A stretch of 64,000 nucleotides of DNA from Thermoplasmata archaeon UBA61 (lineage in GTDB: Archaea > Thermoplasmatota > Thermoplasmata > Lutacidiplasmatales > UBA184), in NCBI GenBank assembly GCA_002503985.1, contig DASW01000002.1, positions 310,001 to 374,000 of the forward strand. Direction: 5' to 3'. The notes beneath the pieces are model-generated. The model saw only the letters and a program-made list of their open reading frames with translations, had not been told where the DNA came from and searched no databases. Position 1 is the first letter of the stretch. Each line of letters begins with the position of its first letter. Below are positions 1 through 7,922 of the stretch, piece after piece. The translations under genes were made by a program, and so were the position numbers.

Positions 1-747
1 CAGATTGCTCGGGTCGCGTCGCAGACCTGGGTCCATCGCGAGTTGGCTTGCTTGAGATGCTCGTACCGACCACTCAGTCCGACACGGGAGAATACCAAGT
101 CTCGCGACTTCGAATGCTCTCACTGTGAGGAACCGTACGAGCTGAAGAGCAAGGCAGGCCGATTCACGCGGTGGGTGGCGAATGGAGAGTACGGCACTCT
201 TCTCGAAACAATTCGATCGGGAAGAACTCCAAATCTTCTGCTCTTGGAGTATGACCCCATCGGCCTTTCTGTGAGAAGACTGCAGGCCATCCACCGAACC
301 CTTCTCTCGTCGCTGGCGGTGATACCCCGCGAACGGCTCTCAGTTTCCGCACAGCGAGCGGGATGGCAGGGCTGCAACATCGATCTGAGCGTTGTCCCTG
401 AAGTAGGACGCGTTCCGATAGTCTGGGACGGAGCTGAGTTGCCATGGTCGACGGTTGTCGGGGCCTGGTCCCGGTTCGATTTCATGATCCGTGTTCGTCC
501 TGATAGCCAAGGCTGGCTCCGCGATGTGCTCGCGTGCGTGCAGAAGCTTCCCACTGATGTGTTCACTCTGGACGAGGCGTACCAGTTTGAGCCAATTCTC
601 TCGGAACTTCATCCCTCGAATCTGAACGTGCGCCCCAAGATTCGTCAACAGTTGCAAGTCCTAGTCGCGCAAGGGATTCTTCGTCGCGATCGACCTGGCG
701 TCTACTCTATTATGCGACGAGCTGGGATCATGCGCAAGAGTCGATAG
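1..747 (+). CDS. DpnI-like methyl-directed restriction endonuclease (5' end cut by window)
   Basis: Homologue of DpnI, the type IIM enzyme that cuts GATC only when the adenine is N6-methylated. The frame is open to the window edge, so the first codons are missing; the TTG at 43 is an internal codon, because the residues before it (ending TWVHREL) already match DpnI. Numbered from that TTG, the zinc cysteines are C3, C6, C25 and C28. The catalytic residues are D22, E33 and K35 (PYELKSK), with the same spacing as D53/E64/K66 of DpnI. The block QRAGWQGCNIDLS is nearly identical to DpnI, and the last ~80 residues match its winged-helix DNA reader (KIRQQLQVL). No methyltransferase gene is adjacent, as expected for an enzyme whose host must leave GATC unmethylated. 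Function inferred from homology. Confidence 0.92.
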   Translation, partial: QIARVASQTWVHRELACLRCSYRPLSPTRENTKSRDFECSHCEEPYELKSKAGRFTRWVANGEYGTLLETIRSGRTPNLLLLEYDPIGLSVRRLQAIHRTLLSSLAVIPRERLSVSAQRAGWQGCNIDLSVVPEVGRVPIVWDGAELPWSTVVGAWSRFDFMIRVRPDSQGWLRDVLACVQKLPTDVFTLDEAYQFEPILSELHPSNLNVRPKIRQQLQVLVAQGILRRDRPGVYSIMRRAGIMRKSR

Positions 748-815
748 AGGGTTCTTGTACTCGGTCGCCAATCCACTAGCAGAGGCTCGGCAAATCGCCA
801 GGCCCTTGGTCGGGT

Positions 816-1397
816 ATGCCTCCTTCAGCGGTGCGTACTCTTCAGGATCTTCTCTACTGGCAATACGCAAAGATCATCTCGGGATCCTCAGGAGCCGGTA
901 AACGACAGTACGCATTCGTGATGGACCGTTTCTCGAAACTCCGCTCCGGTGAGATCGCGTGGGATACCACCAGGGAATACGTGAAGGAACGCGAAGACCC
1001 TAGCCACTGCATCTATTGTGGGGAGAGTCGAGCGCTCACTCGCGACCACCTCATCCCGCGTTCGATGGGGGGGCCCGAAGACGAGAAGAACTCAGTCTGG
1101 GTCTGTTCTTCCTGTAACTCTTCTAAGGGACCCCGGGCACTCTACGAGTATTGGACCCGGAAGGCGGGAATGAGGGGCGCGAAGTACGATGTCCCACGGA
1201 TTGCCGAGGGGAAGTATCTCAAGCTGCTTCAGGAGATTCTCGCTCCCGGCGGATACCTCGAGTGGACGCAAAAGGACCTAAACGGTCGACTGTGTCCCTC
1301 GTGCCGGCTTCACCCGGTCTGCGTCTCGCAGAGTTCCGAAGGGAAGTTGTCCCCACTGTGCTTGGACGCGGTAGCTGGACTCGCCCTACTGTCCTGA
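816..1397 (+). CDS. HNH endonuclease
   Basis: A 193-residue protein with an HNH/treble-clef nuclease core: C65-x2-C68, the catalytic D77-H78 in DHLIPRSMGG, and C97-x2-C100-N101. A further cysteine group (CPSC, then two single Cys) lies near the C-terminus and may bind a second zinc. It starts at an ATG 68 bases after the DpnI-like gene on the same strand, so the two may be expressed together. HNH proteins of this size occur in restriction systems, phages and mobile elements; target and role are unknown. The pairing of a methyl-directed and an HNH nuclease suggests a defence locus, which is inference. Confidence 0.8.
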   Translation: MPPSAVRTLQDLLYWQYAKIISGSSGAGKRQYAFVMDRFSKLRSGEIAWDTTREYVKEREDPSHCIYCGESRALTRDHLIPRSMGGPEDEKNSVWVCSSCNSSKGPRALYEYWTRKAGMRGAKYDVPRIAEGKYLKLLQEILAPGGYLEWTQKDLNGRLCPSCRLHPVCVSQSSEGKLSPLCLDAVAGLALLS

Positions 1398-1547
1398 AAC
1401 TTCGCTGACTGAGTGCAAACCCCCTTGCACGCTATGAATCGAGTGGTGGTGGGCGCAACGCATCTTGTGCTCACAGTCTTCGGTGAAGCGCTCTCGTTCC
1501 CTACTTCCGGAGGGGTCGCGTCCGACAGCCTTGTTGATCATCCCGGA

Positions 1548-2507
1548 CTACGAGCCTGACTTCTGGGTGGTCCCTCGTAACTGGACTAATCGCCCCCCAA
1601 TAGTTCCGTAGAGATCGAGAAAGAGTTGGAGCTCCTCCTTCGAGGTGACGTGCCCGGCGTGCGCTGATCTACTTAGAAGACGGTGGAACCGCACCATGAT
1701 TCCTCGTTCCTCGTCCGATGTAACGAGATTGTTGAGAGCGACATGCCAGTCAGGGGTCCCTGACAATTCTACCAGAAGTCCTTCGAGAGCAACGCGGAGA
1801 GAACCCGCTCCTTGGCGAAAGGCGTCTGGACCGCCCTCCTGGAGGCGGGCGAGTGCTCCGGCTAGAGCCTCAGCAATCTGAGGGGTCACTCCGAACGGAC
1901 TAACCCGGCCCTGGTAGTATGCCGGATCTTGGGGGTTTTGAGCAGAAGAAACGAGATCGTGTAGCTCCGGTGCGAGTCTCGTCGCCTGGGACTTTACTCT
2001 CTCGAACTTCCTGGCCTCAAGAATCCGCGGGACTTCCTGGTTCGGGACGAGGTCGAGAGTAGATACTGAATCTAGAGCACCGATGAGCAGTCTTAGACGG
2101 GACACAGGGCTCCCATGATCAAGTGAAGTCCCGAAACGCCGGGTCAGTTTCTGTGAGTTGGCTCCAGATCTCAGTGATTGATCTCGCACAGAATAGCTCG
2201 CTGCCATTCCTCTCGCTTGACTGACTAGGCTGTCAACTCTGCGGCTTGCTTGCTCACGGGCAGCCACCTTAGCGGAGCGCTGGACGCCCGCGACAATCTT
2301 GCGGCTGGTCCCCTTCCAACCCCATGGGACCAGTCCAGCGATTCCCGCGTTGAGCAGTAACTGACCCCCCACAGTGTCACCAGGAGACTGCGTGGCACTA
2401 AGGCTCTCGAGCAGCCTGACAGCCTCTGAACGAATGATTGAGAACTGCACATTTCCAAGTCCGCTCAAGCTTGCATCCCCTTGTTCCGAGAACAGCTTCC
2501 AACGCAA
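1548..2507 (-). CDS. Helical protein of unknown function, possible HEPN-like C-terminal domain
   Basis: A 319-residue protein, predicted mostly helical, with no signal peptide or clear membrane segment. I do not recognise the N-terminal ~200 residues. The last ~110 residues (around GAGSLRVALEGLLVELSG and, later, SRSAHAGHVTSKEELQLFL) resemble in pattern the helical C-terminal domains of abortive-infection and pPIWI-associated proteins: a conserved S-x-R helix, then an H-A-G turn, then a long helix. This is pattern matching, not proven homology. The start is uncertain; the longest frame begins at a TTG, and a GTG lies about 19 codons further in. It converges on the HNH gene, 150 bases away. Confidence 0.6.
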   Translation of the reverse strand: MRWKLFSEQGDASLSGLGNVQFSIIRSEAVRLLESLSATQSPGDTVGGQLLLNAGIAGLVPWGWKGTSRKIVAGVQRSAKVAAREQASRRVDSLVSQARGMAASYSVRDQSLRSGANSQKLTRRFGTSLDHGSPVSRLRLLIGALDSVSTLDLVPNQEVPRILEARKFERVKSQATRLAPELHDLVSSAQNPQDPAYYQGRVSPFGVTPQIAEALAGALARLQEGGPDAFRQGAGSLRVALEGLLVELSGTPDWHVALNNLVTSDEERGIMVRFHRLLSRSAHAGHVTSKEELQLFLDLYGTIGGRLVQLRGTTQKSGS

Positions 2508-2857
2508 TAACCGTTGACGGTCGAAGAATGCCTCCGGCGGTCATCCAAAGGTTCGTGGAGAAGGGGAGTCTATTCTAGGTGGGTGCAACGCCTCTTACAA
2601 CAATCAGGTTAAACTTGCGACTGCGGGCCACTAACCAACCTGCCCGCGGATGTTATGCTCTATATTGCTTGGCGAATCCTGACTCCTCAACTCAATGTGG
2701 AGTCGAGTTCAGTGGGATTTGCCTTCCCCGGGGGTTCGAATCTGGCCGAGGCCACGATGCTAGGGCGCCCTATGAGATAGGTCGAAAAGTGACACCAGCA
2801 GGCGACGGCGGCAGGCGTCACTTGTTCTCCCCACCACACAGGGCGAGTGGAGGGTCG
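2508..2857. other. Gap without a convincing gene
   Basis: About 350 bases between two minus-strand genes. It holds an inverted repeat GACTCC/GGAGTC around 2680-2705 and a tRNA-T-loop-like string (GGTTCGAATC near 2731) that does not fold as a tRNA. A plus-strand open frame crosses the region but runs antisense into the neighbouring gene and has no family features. Confidence 0.4.
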
Positions 2858-3946
2858 TCAGCTTGCCAGGTCGTAGACGGAAGGTTCGACCGGCCCTTTC
2901 CGCTGCCGCCGAACCAGCAACAATCCCGCGATTAGAGGGGCGACCGCCACGAAACTGAGGTACCACCCTGTAGAAGGGCCCCAGGACCCACTATCCGTGG
3001 TTCCGGATGGAAAAACAAGGCCGCATCCAGTCCCCGAGCAAGACCCGAAGAAGGAGGTCCTCGGTGACGATGCACCTGCCACACTTCCCGGGCCGGTGTA
3101 AGGAGCTCCCTGAGAGCTGATGACAGTTGGTTGGGAAGCGAACAGGAGGGTTGGGGCCAAAGCGACAAGGATGATTGCGAGCACCGCAAGAGTCCCCGCC
3201 AATCCAGAACGACGACCACCGCTGAAAGCAAGCGCCGCGGCCGCGACACCGATGACGATACCCGCGATGACGAAGCCGGCGACTATGTCATAAAGTGCGC
3301 CAATGCCGTCGTCGCCGCCTTGGGAGTAAGAACTCGCGCTTGTAATGTTGAATTGAGCGCAACCACTCCATCCCACACATGTCATTGCTTCCGTGATTTG
3401 GTTGAGTGGATAGAGAGTTGTAGTGCCGGAAATCGTGACGGAAACGTCGGAGGCCGTTGCGGAGGCTGTTAACGAGTAAGCGTACCATCCCATGAATAGC
3501 GAAACAATCAACAAGACGACTCCGAGGAGGAGGAGCGTACCACCGATTACTGAGCGTCTCGAAGCAGGAGTTCGCCTTGCAGGTCGAGACGACGCCCGTC
3601 CAAGCTCCTCCCTAACAGAGGCGACGGGGGCGGTGAGCGACTCGGCCGCAGTCCCTGGCTGGTCTGCCGGCTCGGGATGCGCGGGGATGAAGGGCTCCCA
3701 TCCTGTCAGCAGTGGAACGCCACATTTCCAGCAAAAGGAACCAGATGTGTCAACCGCGGCCCCACAGTTACCGCACACCGGATATGGCCCAGAAGGGGCG
3801 ATGGGGGGACGATTGAGACCCGAGAGAGCAGGTACCGGGGCAGAGGTGGAACCAAGATTCAGGCGCGACCCGCAATGAGTGCAAAATGGCCAATCGGGGT
3901 GCACCTGAGCGAGGCACTCAGGGCAGAGGGGGACATCTTCGGGCAT
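2858..3946 (-). CDS. Membrane protein with two N-terminal zinc ribbons
   Basis: A 362-residue protein. Two short zinc ribbons come first: CPEC...CTHC at residues 8-25 and CGNC...CWKC about 30 residues later. After a Pro/Ser-rich linker there are four probable membrane segments: near residue 150 (LLLLGVVLLIVSLFMGWYAY), two close together near 220-280, and one near 340 (SFVAVAPLIAGLLLV). A serine/glycine-rich region between the last two would face outward. Proteins with this layout are common and uncharacterised in archaea. The function is unknown; the ribbons probably lie in the cytoplasm. The ATG at 3946 is used directly before the first ribbon. Confidence 0.75.
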   Translation of the reverse strand: MPEDVPLCPECLAQVHPDWPFCTHCGSRLNLGSTSAPVPALSGLNRPPIAPSGPYPVCGNCGAAVDTSGSFCWKCGVPLLTGWEPFIPAHPEPADQPGTAAESLTAPVASVREELGRASSRPARRTPASRRSVIGGTLLLLGVVLLIVSLFMGWYAYSLTASATASDVSVTISGTTTLYPLNQITEAMTCVGWSGCAQFNITSASSYSQGGDDGIGALYDIVAGFVIAGIVIGVAAAALAFSGGRRSGLAGTLAVLAIILVALAPTLLFASQPTVISSQGAPYTGPGSVAGASSPRTSFFGSCSGTGCGLVFPSGTTDSGSWGPSTGWYLSFVAVAPLIAGLLLVRRQRKGPVEPSVYDLAS

Positions 3947-4078
3947 TCCACACCGATGTCTCAGTCTGTTTCTTCTGAACTATAAATGGCACTGCGGTGC
4001 GGCACGCGAACGGTCTCGAGGTGAATTGCGGGTTGGCGCTTCCACGCCCGTTCATCGCCCCTAATGGACGACAGAGAT

Positions 4079-5476
4079 TCACGGGTGAGCAGGGAGAGGC
4101 TTTCCGCAGCTTTCACAGAAGGCGGACGCACGAGCGTTGCCACTACCGCATGACGGACAATACCGCTCGGCAGCTTGGGCAGGGACCGCTTGGGCAGGGA
4201 CCGCTTGAGCAGGGACAGCCTGAGTCGGTGGCGGCGGGGGCGGTGACGGGGGAGTGGTGTCGGTGTGATAACCAAGGGCTTGCCAAAACTGCGCGTCCCG
4301 AGAACCCGTCGGCGCGGTAAGGGGAGGCAGAGGCGGAAGCTGCCGCGCCTCGGCGCTCGCTCCTTGAGGTCGCTGTGGAGTCGAGCTTCGCGCGTCAGCG
4401 CCAAGCTCGCCTCGAAGAACCGCGAGATTGAGCTTCGCGACCGAGTATCGTTCTTCGGCGAGGTTGTGCGCTTGCTCCGCCGCGCGGAGGTTCGCAGCAT
4501 AAGGATTCGAGGAGACGTTCGAGTAGGTCCCGATAGCTTCGTTGAAGCGGTGCGCGAGGGCGTTCCGTGCGAGCCTTGTAGTTTCGCTCGCGCCCAGAGC
4601 GGCGTTAAGCTCCACGACCCAACCCTGTTCCGCGGCTTGCACGGCTTGGGCTTGCGCGAGGGCGTTCTTCGCTTGGTCGAGAGCGACCGCGGCTTGAGTG
4701 CGAGCTGCGAACACCGCAGCGTAAGCAGCGAACGGCTCGGCGTGGGTTTGTTGGACGGCCGCAAGGGCCGCGGTCCATTTGGCGAGATTCGCGTCCGCCT
4801 CTTGAAGAACCTTGAGCGAGACGCCCGCGGCCGCCTCAGCGGTCTCGCATAGGGAGCGGGTCTCGGTCTCGACCTTGGCTTTCCCCACCTTGGTCCTGAG
4901 GACCGACCAAGAGAGCGCGTGCTTGCGAGCGGTCTCGGCTTCCGCCCGAGCCGCGAGGTTCTTTTGGTGACGCTCGGCCATGTCGGTTCGATAGCGAGTC
5001 GCTCCCGCAAGCGAGCGCTCCGTTTCACCGTGAATCCTCAGCGGTTCGGCGTGGGTGGCCGCGCTCTCGGCGAGCAAACGGTCCGCCTCAGAGAGTCCGC
5101 GTTCGGCCTCGGCTATCGCGCTGAGATACGGCGCGGGGTCCATCTCGGCCGCGGCCTCAAGCTTGCGGGGTTGCTCTGATAGGCTCTCTATCGGCGCGTC
5201 GTCCTTCGGCGAGTTAAGGGACCTCTGATGCTCCGCCTCAGCCTCGCGGACCGACTCGGGGTCCTTGGACGCGAACCCCGCCGCGACAATCACCAGTCCG
5301 ATAAACACGATAGCAAGTCCGAGATAGAACAGTTCCTCTACCGTGTTACAGCTTTGACCTGCGAAAATCGCTCCGACTAAGGATTGACATATCTCGAAGG
5401 GTTGATACACGTATCCCGCGAGCCCTCCGCCCACGAGGGTCGTGCCCGCTCCTATCCCAACCTCTACACCGTCCAT
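4079..5476 (-). CDS. Membrane-anchored coiled-coil protein with C-terminal zinc ribbon
   Basis: A 465-residue protein of unknown function. A glycine-rich N-terminus leads to a membrane segment near residues 50-68 (LGLAIVFIGLVIVAAGFA). About 280 Ala/Glu-rich residues follow that look like long helices or coiled coil (residues ~75-360), then a proline-rich linker with three AVPAQ repeats, and a closing double-CxxC zinc ribbon (CPSC...CESC). The layout suggests a membrane-tethered scaffold ending in a zinc-binding tip. A GGAGG-like sequence lies just before the ATG. It is preceded by two tiny overlapping frames (5478-5682), so it may be the last gene of a small operon. A large arginine-rich frame on the same strand (3961-5028) is only a shadow of this gene. 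Confidence 0.75.
   Translation of the reverse strand: MDGVEVGIGAGTTLVGGGLAGYVYQPFEICQSLVGAIFAGQSCNTVEELFYLGLAIVFIGLVIVAAGFASKDPESVREAEAEHQRSLNSPKDDAPIESLSEQPRKLEAAAEMDPAPYLSAIAEAERGLSEADRLLAESAATHAEPLRIHGETERSLAGATRYRTDMAERHQKNLAARAEAETARKHALSWSVLRTKVGKAKVETETRSLCETAEAAAGVSLKVLQEADANLAKWTAALAAVQQTHAEPFAAYAAVFAARTQAAVALDQAKNALAQAQAVQAAEQGWVVELNAALGASETTRLARNALAHRFNEAIGTYSNVSSNPYAANLRAAEQAHNLAEERYSVAKLNLAVLRGELGADARSSTPQRPQGASAEARQLPPLPPLTAPTGSRDAQFWQALGYHTDTTPPSPPPPPPTQAVPAQAVPAQAVPAQAAERYCPSCGSGNARASAFCESCGKPLPAHP
4174..4218 (-). repeat. Three 15-base tandem repeats coding AVPAQ
   Basis: Two exact copies and one diverged copy of a 15-base unit (plus strand CTTGGGCAGGGACCG) inside the coiled-coil/zinc-ribbon gene. 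Each codes five residues of the proline-rich linker. The copies are near-identical at DNA level, which suggests recent slippage; copy number may vary between strains. Confidence 0.85.
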
Positions 5477-5477
5477 C

Positions 5478-5582
5478 TCAGCCTCCCTCCTCGTCCTCGT
5501 CCGAGTCGCGTAGAACGCGAGCCCGCAAGTGGTCTATCCGCCGAGCCCACACCGCGCACTCAGGTCGGTGTCGTGCGCTCAT
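5478..5582 (-). CDS. Possible 34-residue acidic-tailed small protein
   Basis: A short frame whose ATG overlaps the stop of the broken zinc-ribbon frame upstream (ATGA) and whose TGA lies one base before the ATG of the coiled-coil gene. It ends in an acidic run (DSDEDEEGG). The stop/start overlaps at both ends are the only support; it could instead be the tail of the preceding reading frame. Confidence 0.3.
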   Translation of the reverse strand: MSARHRPECAVWARRIDHLRARVLRDSDEDEEGG

Positions 5583-5682
5583 AGCGCCCCCGATGTCACT
5601 CCTACTGTCGCGGCGCAGGACGGGCAGAACGTGAACCCCGGGAGATGGGCTGGCCGCAGGCCGAGCAATAGCGCGCGGACAT
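5579..5682 (-). pseudogene. Zinc-ribbon fragment interrupted by a frameshift
   Basis: The frame from the ATG at 5682 gives MSARYCSACGQPIS, the first half of a zinc ribbon. The second half (FTFCPSC) continues in another frame until a stop at 5579. One base lost within the run around 5627-5631 (CCCGGGG on the minus strand) would restore a single ~35-residue ribbon. It may be a real frameshift or an assembly error. It stands directly upstream of two other frames on the same strand. The rest of the stretch 5683-6092 shows nothing I can support. Confidence 0.35.
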
Positions 5683-6092
5683 GATTGAAACTCGATTGGC
5701 CTTGTATTTACGCGTTCAGGAGCATCGGTCGGCGCGTCCTCGAAGGCTCCTCGCGGTCGATGAACGACCCTGGGGAGCTCCCTTACCCATTCCGCGTTCC
5801 GAGCCGCTCCAACGCCTTCCTCTGGCCGGCGTGGGGCCGCCGCGTCGCGTTGGAACGCCAATCTACCGCCGGAGACGCGTCCGCGTCGCATTCCAGTGCC
5901 CCTGCGTCGATTTCTGGCGACCGCAGGCGACCGTTGGTGAACTGAAGATGCTGCGAGGAGGGTGCGGGCCCCCGCGGCGGGGTCGGTGGCTCCCTGCCCC
6001 CAGAATCGACGCAAACGGACCAAGAATTGACACGGACGGGTTTTCAGGGGGACGGACGAGTAAGGGGGGAGCCTGTCGGAGGCCGAACGGGC

Positions 6093-6365
6093 CTATCCGT
6101 GCAGGCAGGTCGCTGACGCGAGGCGGGCGGTCACTGACCCAAGTCGCTGAATCGCGTTGTTGGCCTCGGGGTCTCGGACGTTCCTCAGTCGCACGAACAA
6201 GATTGCCTCACGACAGACGGCGCAACTGACCTGCGCCTGACCAGCGTTCGGGCAATTCTTGACCGACGGGTCGAGCTTCGACACCGAAGCCCAGAGAGTC
6301 GCGTCGAAGCCATTCTTCGCACAGGCCAACGCCGAGTCGTGAAACGAACAGTTTGACGGAGCCAT
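6093..6365 (-). CDS. Small cysteine-containing protein of unknown function
   Basis: A 90-residue protein with seven cysteines (including SCAVC) but no recognised family. Support for expression comes from a TATA-like box (CTTATCAAATAG on the minus strand, 6383-6394) centred about 25 bases before the ATG, the usual spacing for a leaderless archaeal gene. It is divergent from the SAP/PD-(D/E)xK nuclease gene. Its role is unknown. Confidence 0.45.
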   Translation of the reverse strand: MAPSNCSFHDSALACAKNGFDATLWASVSKLDPSVKNCPNAGQAQVSCAVCREAILFVRLRNVRDPEANNAIQRLGSVTARLASATCLHG

Positions 6366-6382
6366 GTCGCGTCGATGTCGCG

Positions 6383-6394
6383 CTATTTGATAAG
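6383..6394 (-). promoter_or_regulatory. TATA-like box for the gene at 6093-6365
   Basis: Minus-strand CTTATCAAATAG, centred about 25 bases upstream of the ATG at 6365. Confidence 0.45.
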
Positions 6395-6550
6395 TCCGTT
6401 CTATCGGAGGTCAATCACGGACTTCGTAGCGCGGACTGGTCTGAACTCGTCGCTCACAAGTATTAACCAATTGATTCCCTGCCCGAACATATCGCGGACC
6501 GAAATTCAGGCATCGACGCGGATGCCGCCGAGACGGTACTTGAGTATGTA

Positions 6551-7414
6551 GTGAGGGAGCGGTTAAGCCGACCTCAGGTCCGCGCCTTGCTCGACGGACT
6601 TGGGTCCCAGACGTCAGGCAATAAGGAGGAGATGGCCGAGAGGCTGCTCACCCTCCGCGGGTTGAAAGACGAGGATGCCCTCAAGCTCCTCGACCTCGAT
6701 GACCTGAAGCGCGTTCAGAAGCGGTTCGGAGTCCCGGCCCCTTCAGGTTCCACGAGCCTGATGGGAATGCTAATCGGCGACGAGAAGGGAGACCGGGTCA
6801 AGGCAATCGCAAAGGTCGCGGGGCAACAACGGGCTCCGCGACCGAAAAGCGCTATGCCGGCGCCACGCGAGACCAGCGCGCTGTCGGTGTCCGCAAGTCC
6901 CGCCCCGGCAGCCCCCGGACCTCGTGCCCAAGCAGTGCCGTCGCCCCCAGCATCGAGGGAGGCGCCCGCGGCTGTCGTTCGCCAGTCGACGGGAACGCAA
7001 ACTCTCGGACCCAGCTTCGAGGATGTCTGCGCCTTTGTGGACAGCTACCGGTTCAGGTCGCAGTGGCCGAAAGAGAACCATTACGAGGCCGAACTCTATG
7101 GCGCGCTCACGGCCAAGTTCTCGCCCAGCGTCGTGGGCCGCCAGGAGCGCAAGAGCTACGGAATCCCGGACATCACCGTAAAGGCCTCGGTCCTCCCCTC
7201 GGGCAGCATCCCGACCTATATCGAGATGAAAGTCCCCGAGAACCCCGGCCAGGTCCGCCAAATCGAGGACCAAGTGAAGAAATACCTCGAGGGCGGAGCC
7301 ACGAACCTCATCGTCGTCCTCGTGGGGGACAAGATGGGGTCGAAGGGTTACCTCGACGACATGGCTTCCAAGCTCGAGGCGATGAACGTCCGGGTCGCGA
7401 GGAAGTATTCGTAG
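6551..7414 (+). CDS. SAP-domain / PD-(D/E)xK nuclease fusion
   Basis: A 287-residue protein. Residues ~5-37 (LSRPQVRALLDGLG, then NKEEMAERLL) look like a SAP DNA-binding helix-turn-helix. Residues ~95-150 are a Pro/Ala-rich linker. Residues ~155-285 form a PD-(D/E)xK nuclease fold: E179/E181 in the first helix, P206-D207 after a short strand, E225-x-K227 (YIEMKV), and Q239 in the following helix, which covers the full catalytic signature. It probably cuts DNA or serves as the nuclease part of a restriction or repair system. The start is uncertain: the frame stays open upstream to 6467 without an ATG, and the GTG at 6551 is the first usual start. It stands beside the GHKL operon, tail to tail. 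Confidence 0.75.
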   Translation: MRERLSRPQVRALLDGLGSQTSGNKEEMAERLLTLRGLKDEDALKLLDLDDLKRVQKRFGVPAPSGSTSLMGMLIGDEKGDRVKAIAKVAGQQRAPRPKSAMPAPRETSALSVSASPAPAAPGPRAQAVPSPPASREAPAAVVRQSTGTQTLGPSFEDVCAFVDSYRFRSQWPKENHYEAELYGALTAKFSPSVVGRQERKSYGIPDITVKASVLPSGSIPTYIEMKVPENPGQVRQIEDQVKKYLEGGATNLIVVLVGDKMGSKGYLDDMASKLEAMNVRVARKYS

Positions 7415-7445
7415 ACCGACGGGCGCGCCGAACCGGCTGTCCAGA

Positions 7446-7538
7446 CTAAACCTCACGGGCGAGGATTGTCACGAGCGCTCCCGCGTTGGTTTTCGAATAC
7501 TCGATTGCGGCGTCGTGAAGGCGCGCTGGGATGTCCAT
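7446..7538 (-). CDS. Possible 30-residue protein
   Basis: A short frame from an ATG (MDIPARLHDAAIEYS) to a TAG, in the same direction as and just downstream of the GHKL operon. Its composition looks protein-like, but there is no other support. The rest of the 7415-7601 stretch shows nothing else. Confidence 0.2.
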   Translation of the reverse strand: MDIPARLHDAAIEYSKTNAGALVTILAREV

Positions 7539-7601
7539 AGTCTCTCAATCTCGCCACAACTCTTCAAAGAGCGGGCCGGCCGCTCGAGTCGCGTCGAGGA
7601 C

Positions 7602-7922
7602 TTACGGAAGTCGAAGCTGCTTTGTACGGCTTTTAGGAGACGCGGCTCCGCTCTCGAGGGGGTTATTCACCCGGGCGTGGCCGTGGCACCCGAACGCGTA
7701 GCACACGGCAAGGCGGTTGCCCTTCTTCGGGCAAGACCGGCACCAGACTGCGCACACCGAGATTGCCTGAGGGTTGTACTCTGCAGGATGAACCCGGTCA
7801 TCGTGCCACAAGCCCTTGTGGCGGCTCCCGCGGTGTCCACACACCGAGCACGCCGCCCGTGACCAACGCTTCCGGAATCGGCTCGGGTGAGTTCGAGGGG
7901 TTGGAGGCAGTCGCGTGGTCAC
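7602..7922 (-). CDS. Small Cys/His zinc protein, possible HNH-like; last gene of the GHKL operon
   Basis: A 106-residue protein. It carries CSVC, then a His/Asp-rich stretch (LWHDDRVHPAEYNP), then WCRSC, and a further C...CHGH. The order CxxC / HDD...YNP / WCxxC resembles very small HNH or treble-clef proteins, so it may be a nuclease or a DNA-binding zinc module; the exact HNH histidine is not clear. Its GTG overlaps the TGA of the previous gene (GTGA), which argues strongly that it is real and translated together with the operon. Confidence 0.6.
   Translation of the reverse strand: MTTRLPPTPRTHPSRFRKRWSRAACSVCGHRGSRHKGLWHDDRVHPAEYNPQAISVCAVWCRSCPKKGNRLAVCYAFGCHGHARVNNPLESGAASPKSRTKQLRLP

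Noticed and set aside
2725..2760. tRNA T-loop-like string GGTTCGAATC
   Set aside because: The bases on either side do not pair as a T stem (GGGGG against CTGGC), and no acceptor or anticodon arms fit upstream.
3961..5028. 355-residue Arg/Ser-rich minus-strand frame
   Set aside because: Shadow of the coiled-coil/zinc-ribbon gene on the same strand, which has clear domains.
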